Assembly: GCA_028292345.1 (NCBI GenBank)
Contig: JAQGMN010000152.1
Coordinates: 1 to 21,137, forward strand
Direction: 5' to 3'
Source: Polaromonas sp.
GTDB taxonomy: Bacteria; Pseudomonadota; Gammaproteobacteria; Burkholderiales; Burkholderiaceae_C
Length of the DNA stretch: 21,137 bases
Position numbers and translations under genes: made by a program. The notes below the pieces were generated by a model. It had not been told where the DNA came from. It ran no database searches and saw nothing but the letters and a program-made list of their open reading frames with translations. Below, in pieces: positions 1 to 11,838 of the stretch; the first letter of the stretch is position 1; the number at the start of each line of letters is the position of its first letter.

Positions 1-194
1 GTTTTGCCGAAGGCGTGCGCCGAAGCACTGCCGGCAGCGGCAAGCCGGACCGGGCCGGATTGCGCAAAGCCTTCGCTTCGATGAGCGACTATGACGTGGG
101 CGGCTTTCGCGTCAACCTGCGGCCCCAAAAATACGAGTCGGTTCGCGCCATCGACCTGGTGAGCATCACGCCGGACGGAAAGATCATCCGGTAG
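1..194 (+). CDS. C-terminal fragment of a LivK-like ABC transporter substrate-binding protein
   Basis: The open frame enters from the left edge and ends at TAG 192-194, leaving 63 complete codons. The tail contains SMSDYDVGGFRVNLRP followed by a DLVSITPDGKIIR ending. This resembles the closing segment of periplasmic type-I binding proteins of branched-chain amino acid or amide ABC transporters (Peripla_BP_6 family), where a 'DVGGF.VNF' strand is followed by a 'D...I..DG.' strand at the C-terminus. The protein would bind a small ligand in the periplasm and deliver it to an inner-membrane permease; the ligand cannot be told from this piece. The start, signal peptide and binding pocket lie outside the window. 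The family is fairly likely, the substrate unknown. No strong terminator follows the stop. Confidence 0.6.
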   Translation, partial: FAEGVRRSTAGSGKPDRAGLRKAFASMSDYDVGGFRVNLRPQKYESVRAIDLVSITPDGKIIR

Positions 195-283
195 TTCCCG
201 TCCGCATAGAACGCGGTCGCTGTACCTGTTTGCGCCATGTTGGGGTTCGAAGGCGAAATGAAACAACCGGTCGGGAATCAGGA

Positions 284-297
284 AATCGGGGCCAGAT
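284..297 (+). repeat. Left inverted repeat of the RAYT unit
   Basis: AATCGGGGCCAGAT lies 38 bp before the transposase ATG and matches the inverted complement of 1131-1144 with one mismatch (C versus T at the ninth base). It is probably a recognition or end sequence for the adjacent Y1 transposase. Confidence 0.6.
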
Positions 298-335
298 CAA
301 CTTATCATGGCGCGAACTTCCGGCATTGCAATTTC

Positions 336-1028
336 ATGGCCCGCCTTTCCCGCTTGACCGTTCCCGGCTACCCGCACCACATCATCCAGCGCGGCAATAA
401 CCGGCAGGCCATTTTTTCATCGGTGGCCGACTTCCAGATGCTGCTCTCGCTGCTGGATGAAAACGCGCAGAAGTTCGGCGTCGCGGTGCATGCCTATGTG
501 CTGATGGACAACCATTTTCATCTGCTGGCCACGCCGGCCACCGCCGAAGGCCTGCCGCAGATGATGCAGGCCGTGGGCCGGCGCTATGTGCGTTATTTCA
601 ACGACCGCCACGGGCGCACAGGCACGCTGTGGGAAGGGCGTTACCGCTCGACCGTGATCGACACCGACCGCTATCTGCTGGCGTGCATGGCCTACATCGA
701 CCTCAATCCGGTGCGTGCCGGGCTGGTCAGTGAACCCGCCGCCTACCCATGGTCCAGCCATGCGCACTATGTTGGCCAGCGGGCCGACCGGCTGGTCGCG
801 CCGCATGCACTGTTCTGGGCGCTGGGCAACACCCCATTTTCGCGCGAAGCGGCCTATGCAGCGCTTGTCGCCCAGGGCATTGCGCCGGGACAGCAGGAGG
901 CGCTGACTGGTGCTGCGATGGGGGGCTGGGCGCTGGGCGATGAAAACTTTGTCGCGGATTTGCAAAAACAGACCAGCCGCCGCCTGATGAAATCCAAGGC
1001 TGGCCGGCCGTTATCGACTAAAAAATAG
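336..1028 (+). CDS. REP-associated tyrosine transposase (RAYT, Y1/HUH family)
   Basis: The 230-residue protein is a single-domain Y1_Tnp enzyme of the RAYT group, which nicks and rejoins single-stranded DNA at short palindromic repeats. The metal-binding HUH motif is His60-Phe-His62 within MDNHFHLL. The nucleophilic tyrosine is one of the two in RRYVRYFN (Tyr84 or Tyr87). The family landmarks GRTGTLWEGRYRS and YIDLNPVRAGLV follow, then a basic tail (KSKAGRP). The N-terminus MARLSRLTVPGYPHHIIQRGNN matches the usual family start, so I chose ATG 336. An ATG at 237 is in frame, but it would translate the left inverted repeat and unrelated sequence. No strong ribosome site is visible upstream. No frameshift or missing catalytic residue is seen, so the gene looks intact. 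Neighbours are unrelated, which fits a mobile insertion. Confidence 0.9.
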   Translation: MARLSRLTVPGYPHHIIQRGNNRQAIFSSVADFQMLLSLLDENAQKFGVAVHAYVLMDNHFHLLATPATAEGLPQMMQAVGRRYVRYFNDRHGRTGTLWEGRYRSTVIDTDRYLLACMAYIDLNPVRAGLVSEPAAYPWSSHAHYVGQRADRLVAPHALFWALGNTPFSREAAYAALVAQGIAPGQQEALTGAAMGGWALGDENFVADLQKQTSRRLMKSKAGRPLSTKK

Positions 1029-1130
1029 GAATAAAAACATGTTTTACGCATGAGGGATATAGCAAGTTTGCTCTTTCTTTTGATGTGTCCCTGAATTTAT
1101 GGCGTTGACTTGAAGCCAAAGTAAATTGGA

Positions 1131-1144
1131 ATCTGACCCCGATT
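1131..1144 (-). repeat. Right inverted repeat of the RAYT unit
   Basis: ATCTGACCCCGATT pairs with 284-297 at 13 of 14 bases. It is followed directly by an A/T run (1145-1154) that leads into the candidate gltB promoter. Confidence 0.6.
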
Positions 1145-1152
1145 AAAAAATT

Positions 1153-1180
1153 TTGCGCCCAGACTGGCATGCACTATGCT
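1153..1180 (+). promoter_or_regulatory. Candidate sigma70 promoter for gltBD
   Basis: TTGCGC (1153-1158) and TATGCT (1175-1180) are separated by 16 bp. Each matches the sigma70 consensus at four of six positions. The pair lies about 85 bp before the gltB start and just after the RAYT right repeat. A ribosome site AAGGAA follows at 1254-1259. The assignment rests on sequence likeness only. Confidence 0.3.
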
Positions 1181-1264
1181 CGTCTTTTTGAAATTTGAAC
1201 ACCCGGCGAGCAGGGTTGGCGTCCCGATCCACGTCGCCTGTTTCTCCACCGACAAGGAATTGCC

Positions 1265-6007
<4,743 letters not shown>

Positions 6008-6012
6008 GCCGT

Positions 6013-6036
6013 ACCGGGCCGTTACAGCGGCCCGGT
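6013..6036. other. Strong intercistronic hairpin after gltB
   Basis: ACCGGGCCG and CGGCCCGGT form a perfect 9-bp stem around the loop TTACAG, starting 5 nt after the gltB stop. No T-run follows, so it is not a classical intrinsic terminator. It could shield the gltB mRNA 3' end, or partly end transcription before gltD. The structure is seen in the sequence; the role is inferred. Confidence 0.6.
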
Positions 6037-6043
6037 CATTGGT

Positions 6044-6099
6044 TTGCTATTGTATTAATAGCTGCTTGCGCCCGATGGGTATGCGCAAACGGCCTGAAA
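6044..6099 (+). repeat. 56-bp dispersed palindromic repeat, copy 1 (gltB-gltD gap)
   Basis: This unit contains two short stems. GCTATT/AATAGC lies within 6046-6062, and TTGCGC (6066-6071) pairs with GCGCAA (6083-6088). It ends GGCCTGAAA. The reverse complement of 19457-19512 aligns over the same 56 bp at about two thirds identity, with the best matches at both ends. I recall similar intergenic units from Comamonadaceae genomes. Function unknown. Confidence 0.6.
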
Positions 6100-6127
6100 C
6101 GCTTGAAGAATTGCACAGGAAAAGATC

Positions 6128-7594
6128 ATGGGAAAAATCACCGGCTTCATGGAATACGAGCGCATCGAAGAGGGCTACAAGCCCGTTCCCGAGCGCCTGA
6201 AGAACTACAAGGAATTCGTCATCGGCCTGGACGACCGGCAGGCCAATGTGCAGGCCGCGCGCTGCATGGACTGCGGCACGCCGTTTTGCAACAGCGGCTG
6301 CCCGGTCAACAACATCATTCCCGACTTCAACGACATGGTGTTCAGGAACGACTGGAAAAACGCGATCGACACGCTGCACAGCACCAACAATTTCCCCGAG
6401 TTCACCGGCCGCATCTGCCCCGCGCCGTGCGAGGCGGCCTGCACGCTCAATGTGAACGACGATGCGGTCGGCATCAAGTCCATCGAGCACGCGATCATCG
6501 ACCGCGCCTGGCTTGAAGGCTGGGTCAAGCCCCGGCCGCCCAAGCACAAGACCGGCAAGAAGGTCGCGGTCGTCGGTTCCGGCCCGGCCGGCATGGCCGC
6601 CGCCCAGCAACTGGCGCGCGTCGGCCACGACGTGACGCTGTTCGAGAAGAACGACCGCGTCGGCGGCCTGCTGCGCTACGGCATTCCCGACTTCAAGATG
6701 GAAAAGATCCACATCGACCGCCGCGTCGAACAGATGCAGGCCGAGGGCGTGAGCTTTCGCACCGGCGTCATGGTCGGCAGCCTGCCCAAGGGCTCGAAGG
6801 TCACCAACTGGGCCAGGGAAACCATTCAAGCCGAGCAGTTGCAAAAGGACTTCGACGCCGTGGTCCTGACCGGCGGCGCCGAGCAGTCGCGCGACCTGCC
6901 GGTGCCCGGCCGCGAACTCGACGGCGTGCATTTCGCGATGGAATTCCTGCCCCAGCAGAACAAGGTCAATGCCGGCGACAAGGTCAAGGGTCAGTTGCGC
7001 GCCGAGGGCAAGCATGTCATCGTGATCGGCGGCGGCGACACCGGCTCCGATTGCGTCGGCACCAGCAACCGCCACGGCGCGGCCAGCGTCACCCAGTTCG
7101 AGCTGATGCCCCAGCCCCCGGTCGAGGAAAACCGGCCCATGACCTGGCCCTACTGGCCGATCAAGCTGCGCACCAGTTCCAGCCACGAAGAAGGCTGCGA
7201 GCGCGAGTTCGCCATCTCGACCAAGGAACTGATCGGCGAAAAAGGCAAGGTCACCGGCCTGAAGACCGTGCGCGTCGAATGGCAGGACGGCAAGATGGTC
7301 GAGGTGCCCGGCTCGGAGCAGATCCTCAAGGCCGACATGGTGCTGCTGGCCATGGGCTTTGTGTCGCCCGTGGCGTCGGTGCTGGAGTCCTTCGGCATCG
7401 AGAAGGACAACCGGGGCAACGCCAAGGCCGGCACCGATTTCATCGGTGGCTATGCCACCAATGTTCCGAAGGTTTTTGCCGCCGGCGACATCCGGCGCGG
7501 CCAGAGCCTGGTGGTGTGGGCGATCCGCGAAGGCCGGCAGGCCGCGCGCGCGGTCGATGAATTCCTGATGGGCTACAGCGACCTGCCGCGCTGA
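6128..7594 (+). CDS. gltD: Glutamate synthase (NADPH) small subunit
   Basis: The 488-residue beta subunit passes electrons from NADPH through FAD and iron-sulfur clusters to GltB. Cys46, Cys49, Cys54 and Cys58 (CMDCGTPFCNSGC) and the later Cys97, Cys101 and Cys105 lie in the N-terminal cluster-binding domain. GSGPAG at 150-155 is the FAD dinucleotide fold. GGGDTG at 301-306 is the NADPH fold. FAAGDIRRGQSLVVWAI near 450-466 is the closing FAD contact. The length is close to that of other GltD proteins (about 470-490). ATG 6128 is preceded by AGGAAA at good spacing. The gene is probably cotranscribed with gltB, although the gap contains a 9-bp hairpin and a dispersed repeat. No internal defects are visible. 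Confidence 0.97.
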   Translation: MGKITGFMEYERIEEGYKPVPERLKNYKEFVIGLDDRQANVQAARCMDCGTPFCNSGCPVNNIIPDFNDMVFRNDWKNAIDTLHSTNNFPEFTGRICPAPCEAACTLNVNDDAVGIKSIEHAIIDRAWLEGWVKPRPPKHKTGKKVAVVGSGPAGMAAAQQLARVGHDVTLFEKNDRVGGLLRYGIPDFKMEKIHIDRRVEQMQAEGVSFRTGVMVGSLPKGSKVTNWARETIQAEQLQKDFDAVVLTGGAEQSRDLPVPGRELDGVHFAMEFLPQQNKVNAGDKVKGQLRAEGKHVIVIGGGDTGSDCVGTSNRHGAASVTQFELMPQPPVEENRPMTWPYWPIKLRTSSSHEEGCEREFAISTKELIGEKGKVTGLKTVRVEWQDGKMVEVPGSEQILKADMVLLAMGFVSPVASVLESFGIEKDNRGNAKAGTDFIGGYATNVPKVFAAGDIRRGQSLVVWAIREGRQAARAVDEFLMGYSDLPR

Positions 7595-7610
7595 CGAGGT
7601 CCTGATCCCT

Positions 7611-7616
7611 TATGAT
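7611..7616 (+). promoter_or_regulatory. Candidate -10 box upstream of mlaF
   Basis: TATGAT is one base from the sigma70 -10 consensus and lies 32 bp before the mlaF ATG. No good -35 sits at 16-18 bp; CTGACG at 7591-7596 is only 14 bp away. Low confidence. Confidence 0.25.
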
Positions 7617-7621
7617 CCGGG

Positions 7622-7641
7622 AGCCGGAACAGCCGGCTTTT
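7622..7641 (+). terminator. Short terminator-like hairpin after gltD
   Basis: AGCCGG (7622-7627) pairs with CCGGCT (7633-7638) around AACAG. T7638 to T7641 give a run of four T. The stem is only 6 bp and the T-run short, so it is weak. It may end the gltBD transcript, or lie in the leader of mlaF if the TATGAT box is used. Confidence 0.4.
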
Positions 7642-7648
7642 GCCTGTT

Positions 7649-8494
7649 ATGGATACAACTTCTAATAAATTGCTTGTCGAGCTGAAAAACCTTACCTTCG
7701 GTTACGGTGAGCGCGTCATCCTCGACGACATTTCCCTGTCGGTGCCCCGGGGCAAGGTCACCGCGCTGCTGGGCGCCTCGGGCGGGGGCAAGACCACCAT
7801 CCTGCGCCTGATCGGCGGGCAGAACCGGGCGCAATCGGGCCAGCTGCTGTTCGACGGCCAGGACGTCACGCCGATGGACCAGGCGCAGCTCTACGCGGTG
7901 CGCCGGCGCATGGGCATGCTGTTTCAGTTCGGGGCGCTGTTCGCCGACCTGAGCGTGTTCGAGAACGTCGCCTTTCCGCTGCGCGAGCACACCAAGCTGC
8001 CCGAAGCGCTGATCCGCGACATCGTGCTGATGAAGCTCAATGCCGTCGGCCTGCGCGGCGCCCGCGACCTGATGCCGAGCGAGGTGTCGGGCGGCATGGC
8101 GCGGCGCATCGCGCTGGCTAGAGCCATTGCGCTGGACCCCGAGCTGGTGATGTACGACGAGCCTTTTTCGGGCCTCGACCCGATCTCGCTGGGAACCGCG
8201 GCCAACCTGATCCGCCACCTCAACGACAGCCTGGGGCTGACCAGCCTGTTCGTCTCGCACGAGCTGGAGCAGACCTTTGCGATTGCCGACCATGTGATCA
8301 TCCTGGCCAACGGCAAGGTTGCCGCCGAGGGCACGCCCGACGCGGTGCGCCAGAGCACCGATCCGCTGGTCTACCAGTATGTGCATGCGCTGCCGGACGG
8401 TCCGGTGCGCTTTGACTATCCCGGCGTCACCGTCGAGCAGGACTTCGGTCCGGCCGTGGCGCCTGCCGTCCTGAAATCCGGAGCCTCCTCATGA
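7649..8494 (+). CDS. mlaF: Mla phospholipid transporter, ATP-binding subunit MlaF
   Basis: This 281-residue ABC ATPase powers the inner-membrane MlaFEDB complex, which moves phospholipids between the inner membrane and the periplasmic carrier MlaC to keep outer-membrane asymmetry. Walker A is GASGGGKT (42-49), the Q-loop Gln is Gln93, and the signature is SGGMA (147-151), a variant usual in this subfamily. Walker B is VMYDE (167-171), followed by SGLDP. A conserved switch His sits in FVSHELEQ. I use ATG 7649. An in-frame TTG at 7640 would add three residues and overlaps the terminator-like T-run; neither has a clear ribosome site. The stop overlaps the mlaE ATG (ATGA), so the two are probably translationally coupled. 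The length is close to that of E. coli MlaF (269). Confidence 0.93.
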   Translation: MDTTSNKLLVELKNLTFGYGERVILDDISLSVPRGKVTALLGASGGGKTTILRLIGGQNRAQSGQLLFDGQDVTPMDQAQLYAVRRRMGMLFQFGALFADLSVFENVAFPLREHTKLPEALIRDIVLMKLNAVGLRGARDLMPSEVSGGMARRIALARAIALDPELVMYDEPFSGLDPISLGTAANLIRHLNDSLGLTSLFVSHELEQTFAIADHVIILANGKVAAEGTPDAVRQSTDPLVYQYVHALPDGPVRFDYPGVTVEQDFGPAVAPAVLKSGASS

Positions 8495-9273
8495 GCTGGT
8501 ACAAGCCCGCGGACGTCGGATTCGCCACCCGCAGCTGGCTGGCCAACCTGGGCTATGGCGCCCGGCTGTTCCTGCGGCTGCTGGCCACTTTCGGCTCCAG
8601 CCTCAAGCGCTTTGGCCTGGTGCGCGACCAGATCCATTTCCTGGGCAATTATTCGCTCGTCATCATCGCCATCTCGGGCCTGTTCGTCGGCTTTGTGTTC
8701 GGCCTGCAGGGCTACTACACGCTGCTGCGCTTTGGCTCGACCGAGGCGCTGGGCCAGCTGGTCACCTTCACGCTGGTGCGCGAGCTCGGCCCGGTGGTGA
8801 CGGCGCTGCTCTTCGCCGGCCGGGCCGGCACCTCGCTGACCGCCGAGATCGGCCTGATGAAGGCCGGCGAGCAGATCAGCGTGATGGAAATGATGGCGGT
8901 CGATCCGATCCAGCGCATCCTGGCGCCGCGCTTCTGGGGCGGCGTGATTGCCATGCCGCTGCTGGCCGCCGTGTTCAGCGCCATGGGCGTGATCGGCGGC
9001 TGGGTGGTCGGCGTGCTGATGCTCGGCGTCGACACCGGCTCGTTCTGGAGCCAGATCCAGGGCAGCGTCGATGTCTGGCGCGATGTCGGCAACGGCATCA
9101 TCAAGAGCATCGTGTTCGGCTTCACCGTGACCTTCATCGCGCTGCTCCAGGGCTACCAGTCGCAGCCGACGCCCGAAGGCGTGGCCAGCGCCACGACGCG
9201 CACGGTGGTGGTGGCGTCCCTGGCGGTGCTGGGGCTGGACTTCATCCTGACCGCGATGATGTTCACCAAGTGA
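8491..9273 (+). CDS. mlaE: Mla phospholipid transporter permease MlaE
   Basis: The 260-residue integral inner-membrane protein is the MlaE permease, which dimerises and sits between MlaF and the MlaD ring. Hydrophobic segments appear near residues 50-75 (NYSLVIIAISGLFVGFVFGLQG), 95-115, 147-180, and the last 25 residues. The cytoplasmic family motif GRAGTSLTAEIGLMKAGEQISVMEMMAVDP is fully present and probably contacts MlaF. The length equals the E. coli protein. The start overlaps the mlaF stop by four bases. The next gene, mlaD, begins 83 bp later. No odd features are seen. Confidence 0.96.
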   Translation: MSWYKPADVGFATRSWLANLGYGARLFLRLLATFGSSLKRFGLVRDQIHFLGNYSLVIIAISGLFVGFVFGLQGYYTLLRFGSTEALGQLVTFTLVRELGPVVTALLFAGRAGTSLTAEIGLMKAGEQISVMEMMAVDPIQRILAPRFWGGVIAMPLLAAVFSAMGVIGGWVVGVLMLGVDTGSFWSQIQGSVDVWRDVGNGIIKSIVFGFTVTFIALLQGYQSQPTPEGVASATTRTVVVASLAVLGLDFILTAMMFTK

Positions 9274-9356
9274 CCGCTTGAAAAAATTCGCGGGACAGGC
9301 CTTGCCGGGCGATGGCCGGGCGGGTACTGTCCTCAACCGTTTGGAAGGAAGTTTTG

Positions 9357-9866
9357 ATGCAACGCTCGAAGATTGATGTGTGGGTCGGCCTGTTTGTGCT
9401 GGCCGGTGCCGTGGCCATTTTGTTCCTGGCATTGCAGGCGGCCAATTTGCTGAACCTGAATTTCCAGCCCACCTACCGGATCACGGCTGAATTCGACAAT
9501 GTCGGCGGGCTCAAGCCCAAGGCGTCGGTGCGCAGCGGCGGCGTGGTGGTCGGCCGGGTCGAGGACATCAGCTTCAACGACCAGACCTTCCAGGCGCGCG
9601 TCACGCTCGACATGCAAACCCGTTATGCCTTTCCCAAGGACAGCTCGCTGAAAATCCTCACCAGCGGCCTGCTCGGCGAGCAGTACATCGGCATCCAGCC
9701 GGGCGGCGATGAAAAGAACCTGGCCGCCGGGGACGTGATCCGCCAGACGCAGTCGGCCGTGGTGCTTGAAAACCTCATCGGCCAGTTCCTGTTCAGCAAG
9801 ACCGCCGATGAAAGTTCAGGAACGGTTCCTCCCCTGCCAGCAACCGGAACAACGGATAAAAAATGA
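9357..9866 (+). CDS. mlaD: Mla MCE-domain subunit MlaD
   Basis: This 169-residue protein has one N-terminal membrane helix (about residues 8-28, VWVGLFVLAGAVAILFLALQA) and a periplasmic MCE domain (about 38-115, with FDNVGGLKPKASVRSGGVVVGRVEDI). MlaD forms a hexameric ring that binds phospholipid and docks MlaC. The start at ATG 9357 is set by AAGGAA seven bases upstream and by the family N-terminus MQRSKIDVWVG. An in-frame ATG at 9312 would add 15 residues without a ribosome site. The tail after the MCE domain is short and Pro/Thr/Ser-rich. The gene overlaps mlaA by four bases (ATGA). The length is somewhat below E. coli MlaD (183). Confidence 0.95.
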   Translation: MQRSKIDVWVGLFVLAGAVAILFLALQAANLLNLNFQPTYRITAEFDNVGGLKPKASVRSGGVVVGRVEDISFNDQTFQARVTLDMQTRYAFPKDSSLKILTSGLLGEQYIGIQPGGDEKNLAAGDVIRQTQSAVVLENLIGQFLFSKTADESSGTVPPLPATGTTDKK

Positions 9867-10645
9867 AGCCAACCATTCCTCTGAAAAAAATCACGGGCTG
9901 GGCCGCCGCCGCCGTGGCAGCTGCCCTGCTGCAGGGCTGCGCCACCGGTCCGCAGGCGAATCCCGCCGATCCGCTGGAGCCGTTCAACCGCAGCGTCTAC
10001 CGCTTCAACGAAGGGCTGGACCGCGCCGTGCTCAAGCCCGTCGCCACCACCTACCAGAACATCACGCCGTCGCCGGTGCGCACCGGCGTCACGAATTTCT
10101 TTGAAAACATCTCGGATGCCTGGTCTTTCGTGAACAACGTGCTGCAGGCCAAGCCGGCCGAAGCGGCCGATTCGCTGTTCCGCGTCACGACCAACACCCT
10201 GTGGGGCGTGGGCGGCATTTTCGATGTCGCCACCGAACTGAAAATCCCCAAGCACAAGGAAGATTTCGGCCAGACCCTGGGCACCTGGGGGCTGGCGTCC
10301 GGGCCGTATGTGGTGCTTCCGCTGTTCGGCTCTTCCAGTGTGCGCGACACGGCGGGCCTGGTGGTGGACATGCAGGGCGACCTGGTGTCGCAGTCCAACA
10401 ATGTCCCGGTGCGCAATTCCCTGAAGACCCTGGACCTGGTCGATACGCGGGCCAGCCTGCTCGGCGCGGGCGATCTGCTTGACCAGGCCGCGCTCGACAA
10501 ATACGCCTTCACCCGCGATGCCTATCTGCAGCGCCGCAAGAGCCTGATCGGCGGCAACGAGCGCACCGAACCCGAAGAGCGCTTCGACCTGCCTGAAGCG
10601 CCGCCGGCCGGCGCGCCCGCGGCTCCGGCGACGACTCCGCGGTAA
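9863..10645 (+). CDS. mlaA: Outer-membrane lipoprotein MlaA (VacJ)
   Basis: The 260-residue MlaA/VacJ lipoprotein removes misplaced phospholipid from the outer leaflet and passes it to MlaC. The N-terminus carries a signal peptide with lipobox Leu-Gln-Gly-Cys26. The residue after Cys26 is Ala, not Asp, which fits sorting to the outer membrane. The family core follows: DPLEPFNRSVYRFNEGLDRAVLKPVA, then FDVATELKIPKHKEDFGQTLGTWG and GPYVVLPLFGSSSVRDTAG. The C-terminal 30 residues are Pro/Ala-rich and probably disordered. The start overlaps the mlaD stop. In E. coli mlaA is unlinked to mlaFEDCB; here it lies inside the operon, an arrangement I know from other betaproteobacteria. The gap to mlaC is 160 bp. 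Confidence 0.96.
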   Translation: MKPTIPLKKITGWAAAAVAAALLQGCATGPQANPADPLEPFNRSVYRFNEGLDRAVLKPVATTYQNITPSPVRTGVTNFFENISDAWSFVNNVLQAKPAEAADSLFRVTTNTLWGVGGIFDVATELKIPKHKEDFGQTLGTWGLASGPYVVLPLFGSSSVRDTAGLVVDMQGDLVSQSNNVPVRNSLKTLDLVDTRASLLGAGDLLDQAALDKYAFTRDAYLQRRKSLIGGNERTEPEERFDLPEAPPAGAPAAPATTPR

Positions 10646-10667
10646 AGCCCTGGTAACAAGCTTTACC
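10641..10667. other. Possible hairpin spanning the mlaA stop codon, in the 160-bp mlaA-mlaC gap
   Basis: GGTAAAG (10641-10647, containing the mlaA TAA) can pair with CTTTACC (10661-10667) across 13 nt. No T-run suitable for termination follows directly. The rest of the gap to 10805 holds an A/T-rich TATAAA (10677-10682) with no good -35, and no small gene I can support. Confidence 0.3.
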
Positions 10668-10805
10668 TGTCCGTTTTATAAATTCACCGGCTCGGTCGGA
10701 ACCCGCCTGCAAAATAAACATCAACTGGGGATTGTTGGCGCAATGCGCATGGAAGGCCCATGAAGCTGCTGGCAGCCATCTGTTTCAAACCTGAAAGAAA
10801 AAACC

Positions 10806-11441
10806 ATGAACCGTAGAACCCTCGGACGTTTGTTGACCGCCACGCTCAGCCTGGCCCTGCTCGCCTCGGCGCCTCTGGCTCGCGCGGCTGAAGAGGCGCC
10901 GGATGCGCTGATCAAGCGCGTTTCCAGCGAAGTGCTCGACGCCATCAAGGCCGACAAGGCCATCCAGGCAGGCGAAATGAACCGCGTGCTGGCCCTGGTG
11001 GACACCAAGGTCATGCCCAACGTCAATTTCACCCGCATGACGGCGTCGGCGGTTGGCCGCAACTGGCGCCAGGCGACGCCGGAGCAGAAAGCCCGGCTGC
11101 AGCAAGAATTCAAGACCCTCCTGATCCGCACCTATTCCGGCGCGCTGTCGCAGGTCAATGACCAGAAGCTCAATGTCAAGCCGATGCGCGCGGCCGCTGG
11201 CGACACCGAGGTGACGGTCCGCACCGAAGTGCTGGGGCGCGGCGAACCGGTCCAGCTCGACTACCGGATGGAAAAAACGCCGACCGGCTGGAAGATCTAT
11301 GACCTCAACGTGCTGGGCGTGTGGCTGGTCGAAACCTACCGCACCCAGTTTGCCCAGGAAGTCAGCGCCAAGGGCATCGACGGCCTGATCGCGTCGATGG
11401 CGCAGCGCAACCAGACCAACGCAGGCGGCGCCAAGTCCTGA
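10806..11441 (+). CDS. mlaC: Periplasmic phospholipid carrier MlaC
   Basis: The 211-residue protein has a Sec signal peptide (basic MNRR, hydrophobic residues 6-24, probable cleavage after Ala27 in ARA-AEE). The mature part is the MlaC/Ttg2D fold: VMPNVNFTRMTASAVGRNWRQATPEQKARLQQEFKTLLIRTYSGAL, then TGWKIYDLNVLGVWLVETYRTQFAQEV. MlaC ferries phospholipid through the periplasm between the MlaA complex and MlaFEDB. The ATG is preceded by GAAAGAAAAAACC, a weak purine-rich ribosome site. mlaB starts 15 bp after the stop. The length equals the E. coli protein. No defect is seen. Confidence 0.96.
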   Translation: MNRRTLGRLLTATLSLALLASAPLARAAEEAPDALIKRVSSEVLDAIKADKAIQAGEMNRVLALVDTKVMPNVNFTRMTASAVGRNWRQATPEQKARLQQEFKTLLIRTYSGALSQVNDQKLNVKPMRAAAGDTEVTVRTEVLGRGEPVQLDYRMEKTPTGWKIYDLNVLGVWLVETYRTQFAQEVSAKGIDGLIASMAQRNQTNAGGAKS

Positions 11442-11455
11442 GCCGGCCGATCGCC

Positions 11456-11749
11456 ATGCTGAAACTTCCTGCCGTCCTGACCCATGCCGTGGCCTGCGGC
11501 CTTTTCGACACCGTGGCCAGGGAAGTGCCTTCGATGCCCGGGGAAGTCGTCGTGGATGCCAGCGCGCTGCGCCAGTTCGACTCGTCGGCGCTGGCCCTCC
11601 TGCTCGAATGCCGCCGGCAGGCGCTGGCGGCGGGCAAGGGTTTTTCGGTACAGGGCGCATCCGGGCGGCTGCTCCAGCTGGCCGACGTCTATGGCGTCGC
11701 CGCGCTGATTCCCGCTTCGCCGCCACAGCCCGAAACCGTGGCCGCCTGA
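11456..11749 (+). CDS. mlaB: STAS-domain subunit MlaB
   Basis: This small 97-residue cytoplasmic protein consists of one STAS domain. The core is GEVVVDASALRQFDSSALALLLECRRQALAAGKGFSVQG, with the conserved FDSSAL loop (Ser43/Ser44) that in anti-sigma-antagonist relatives carries the phosphorylated serine. In the Mla complex MlaB binds and stabilises MlaF. The length is near the E. coli protein (97). ATG 11456 is the first start after the mlaC stop that gives the family N-terminus. An in-frame upstream ATG (11321) lies inside mlaC. The ribosome site is weak. It closes the mla block; the next gene is 89 bp on. Confidence 0.88.
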   Translation: MLKLPAVLTHAVACGLFDTVAREVPSMPGEVVVDASALRQFDSSALALLLECRRQALAAGKGFSVQGASGRLLQLADVYGVAALIPASPPQPETVAA

Positions 11750-11823
11750 AGGCCGTTTCGCCAGTCCGGCGGGCGCTGGCAGGGCCTTGACGGGCTGCCC
11801 GGGATGGGAAAGCCATCAGCCCC

Positions 11824-11829
11824 TAAAAT
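11824..11829 (+). promoter_or_regulatory. -10-like TAAAAT nine bases before the ABC ATPase start
   Basis: TAAAAT ends nine bases before ATG 11839. A sigma70 start point would fall at or next to the ATG, giving a leaderless or nearly leaderless mRNA. No ribosome site precedes the ATG, which fits. TTGACG at 11787-11792 is too far away (31 bp) to be its -35. Confidence 0.35.
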
Positions 11830-11838
11830 AGCGGGCTC

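Larger units (their letters stand above)
284..1144 (+). mobile_element. RAYT-type transposable unit bounded by a 14-bp inverted repeat
   Basis: The transposase gene at 336-1028 is bracketed by AATCGGGGCCAGAT (284-297) and ATCTGACCCCGATT (1131-1144). The second is the inverted complement of the first at 13 of 14 positions. Nothing else lies inside. I read the 861-bp block as a single mobile or formerly mobile unit. RAYT genes flanked by inverted GGGGTCAGAT-like motifs are familiar to me from other proteobacteria, but the exact element ends are inferred. No target-site duplication is obvious outside the repeats. The right end lies 8 bp before the -35-like box of the candidate gltB promoter. Confidence 0.6.

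Noticed and set aside
237..335. Upstream start for the transposase (ATG 237)
   Set aside because: It would translate through the left inverted repeat, and family likeness begins only at ATG 336.
11787..11829. Classical promoter TTGACG / TAAAAT before the ABC-2 ATPase
   Set aside because: The two boxes are 31 bp apart, far more than sigma70 allows; only the -10-like box is kept as a weak candidate.
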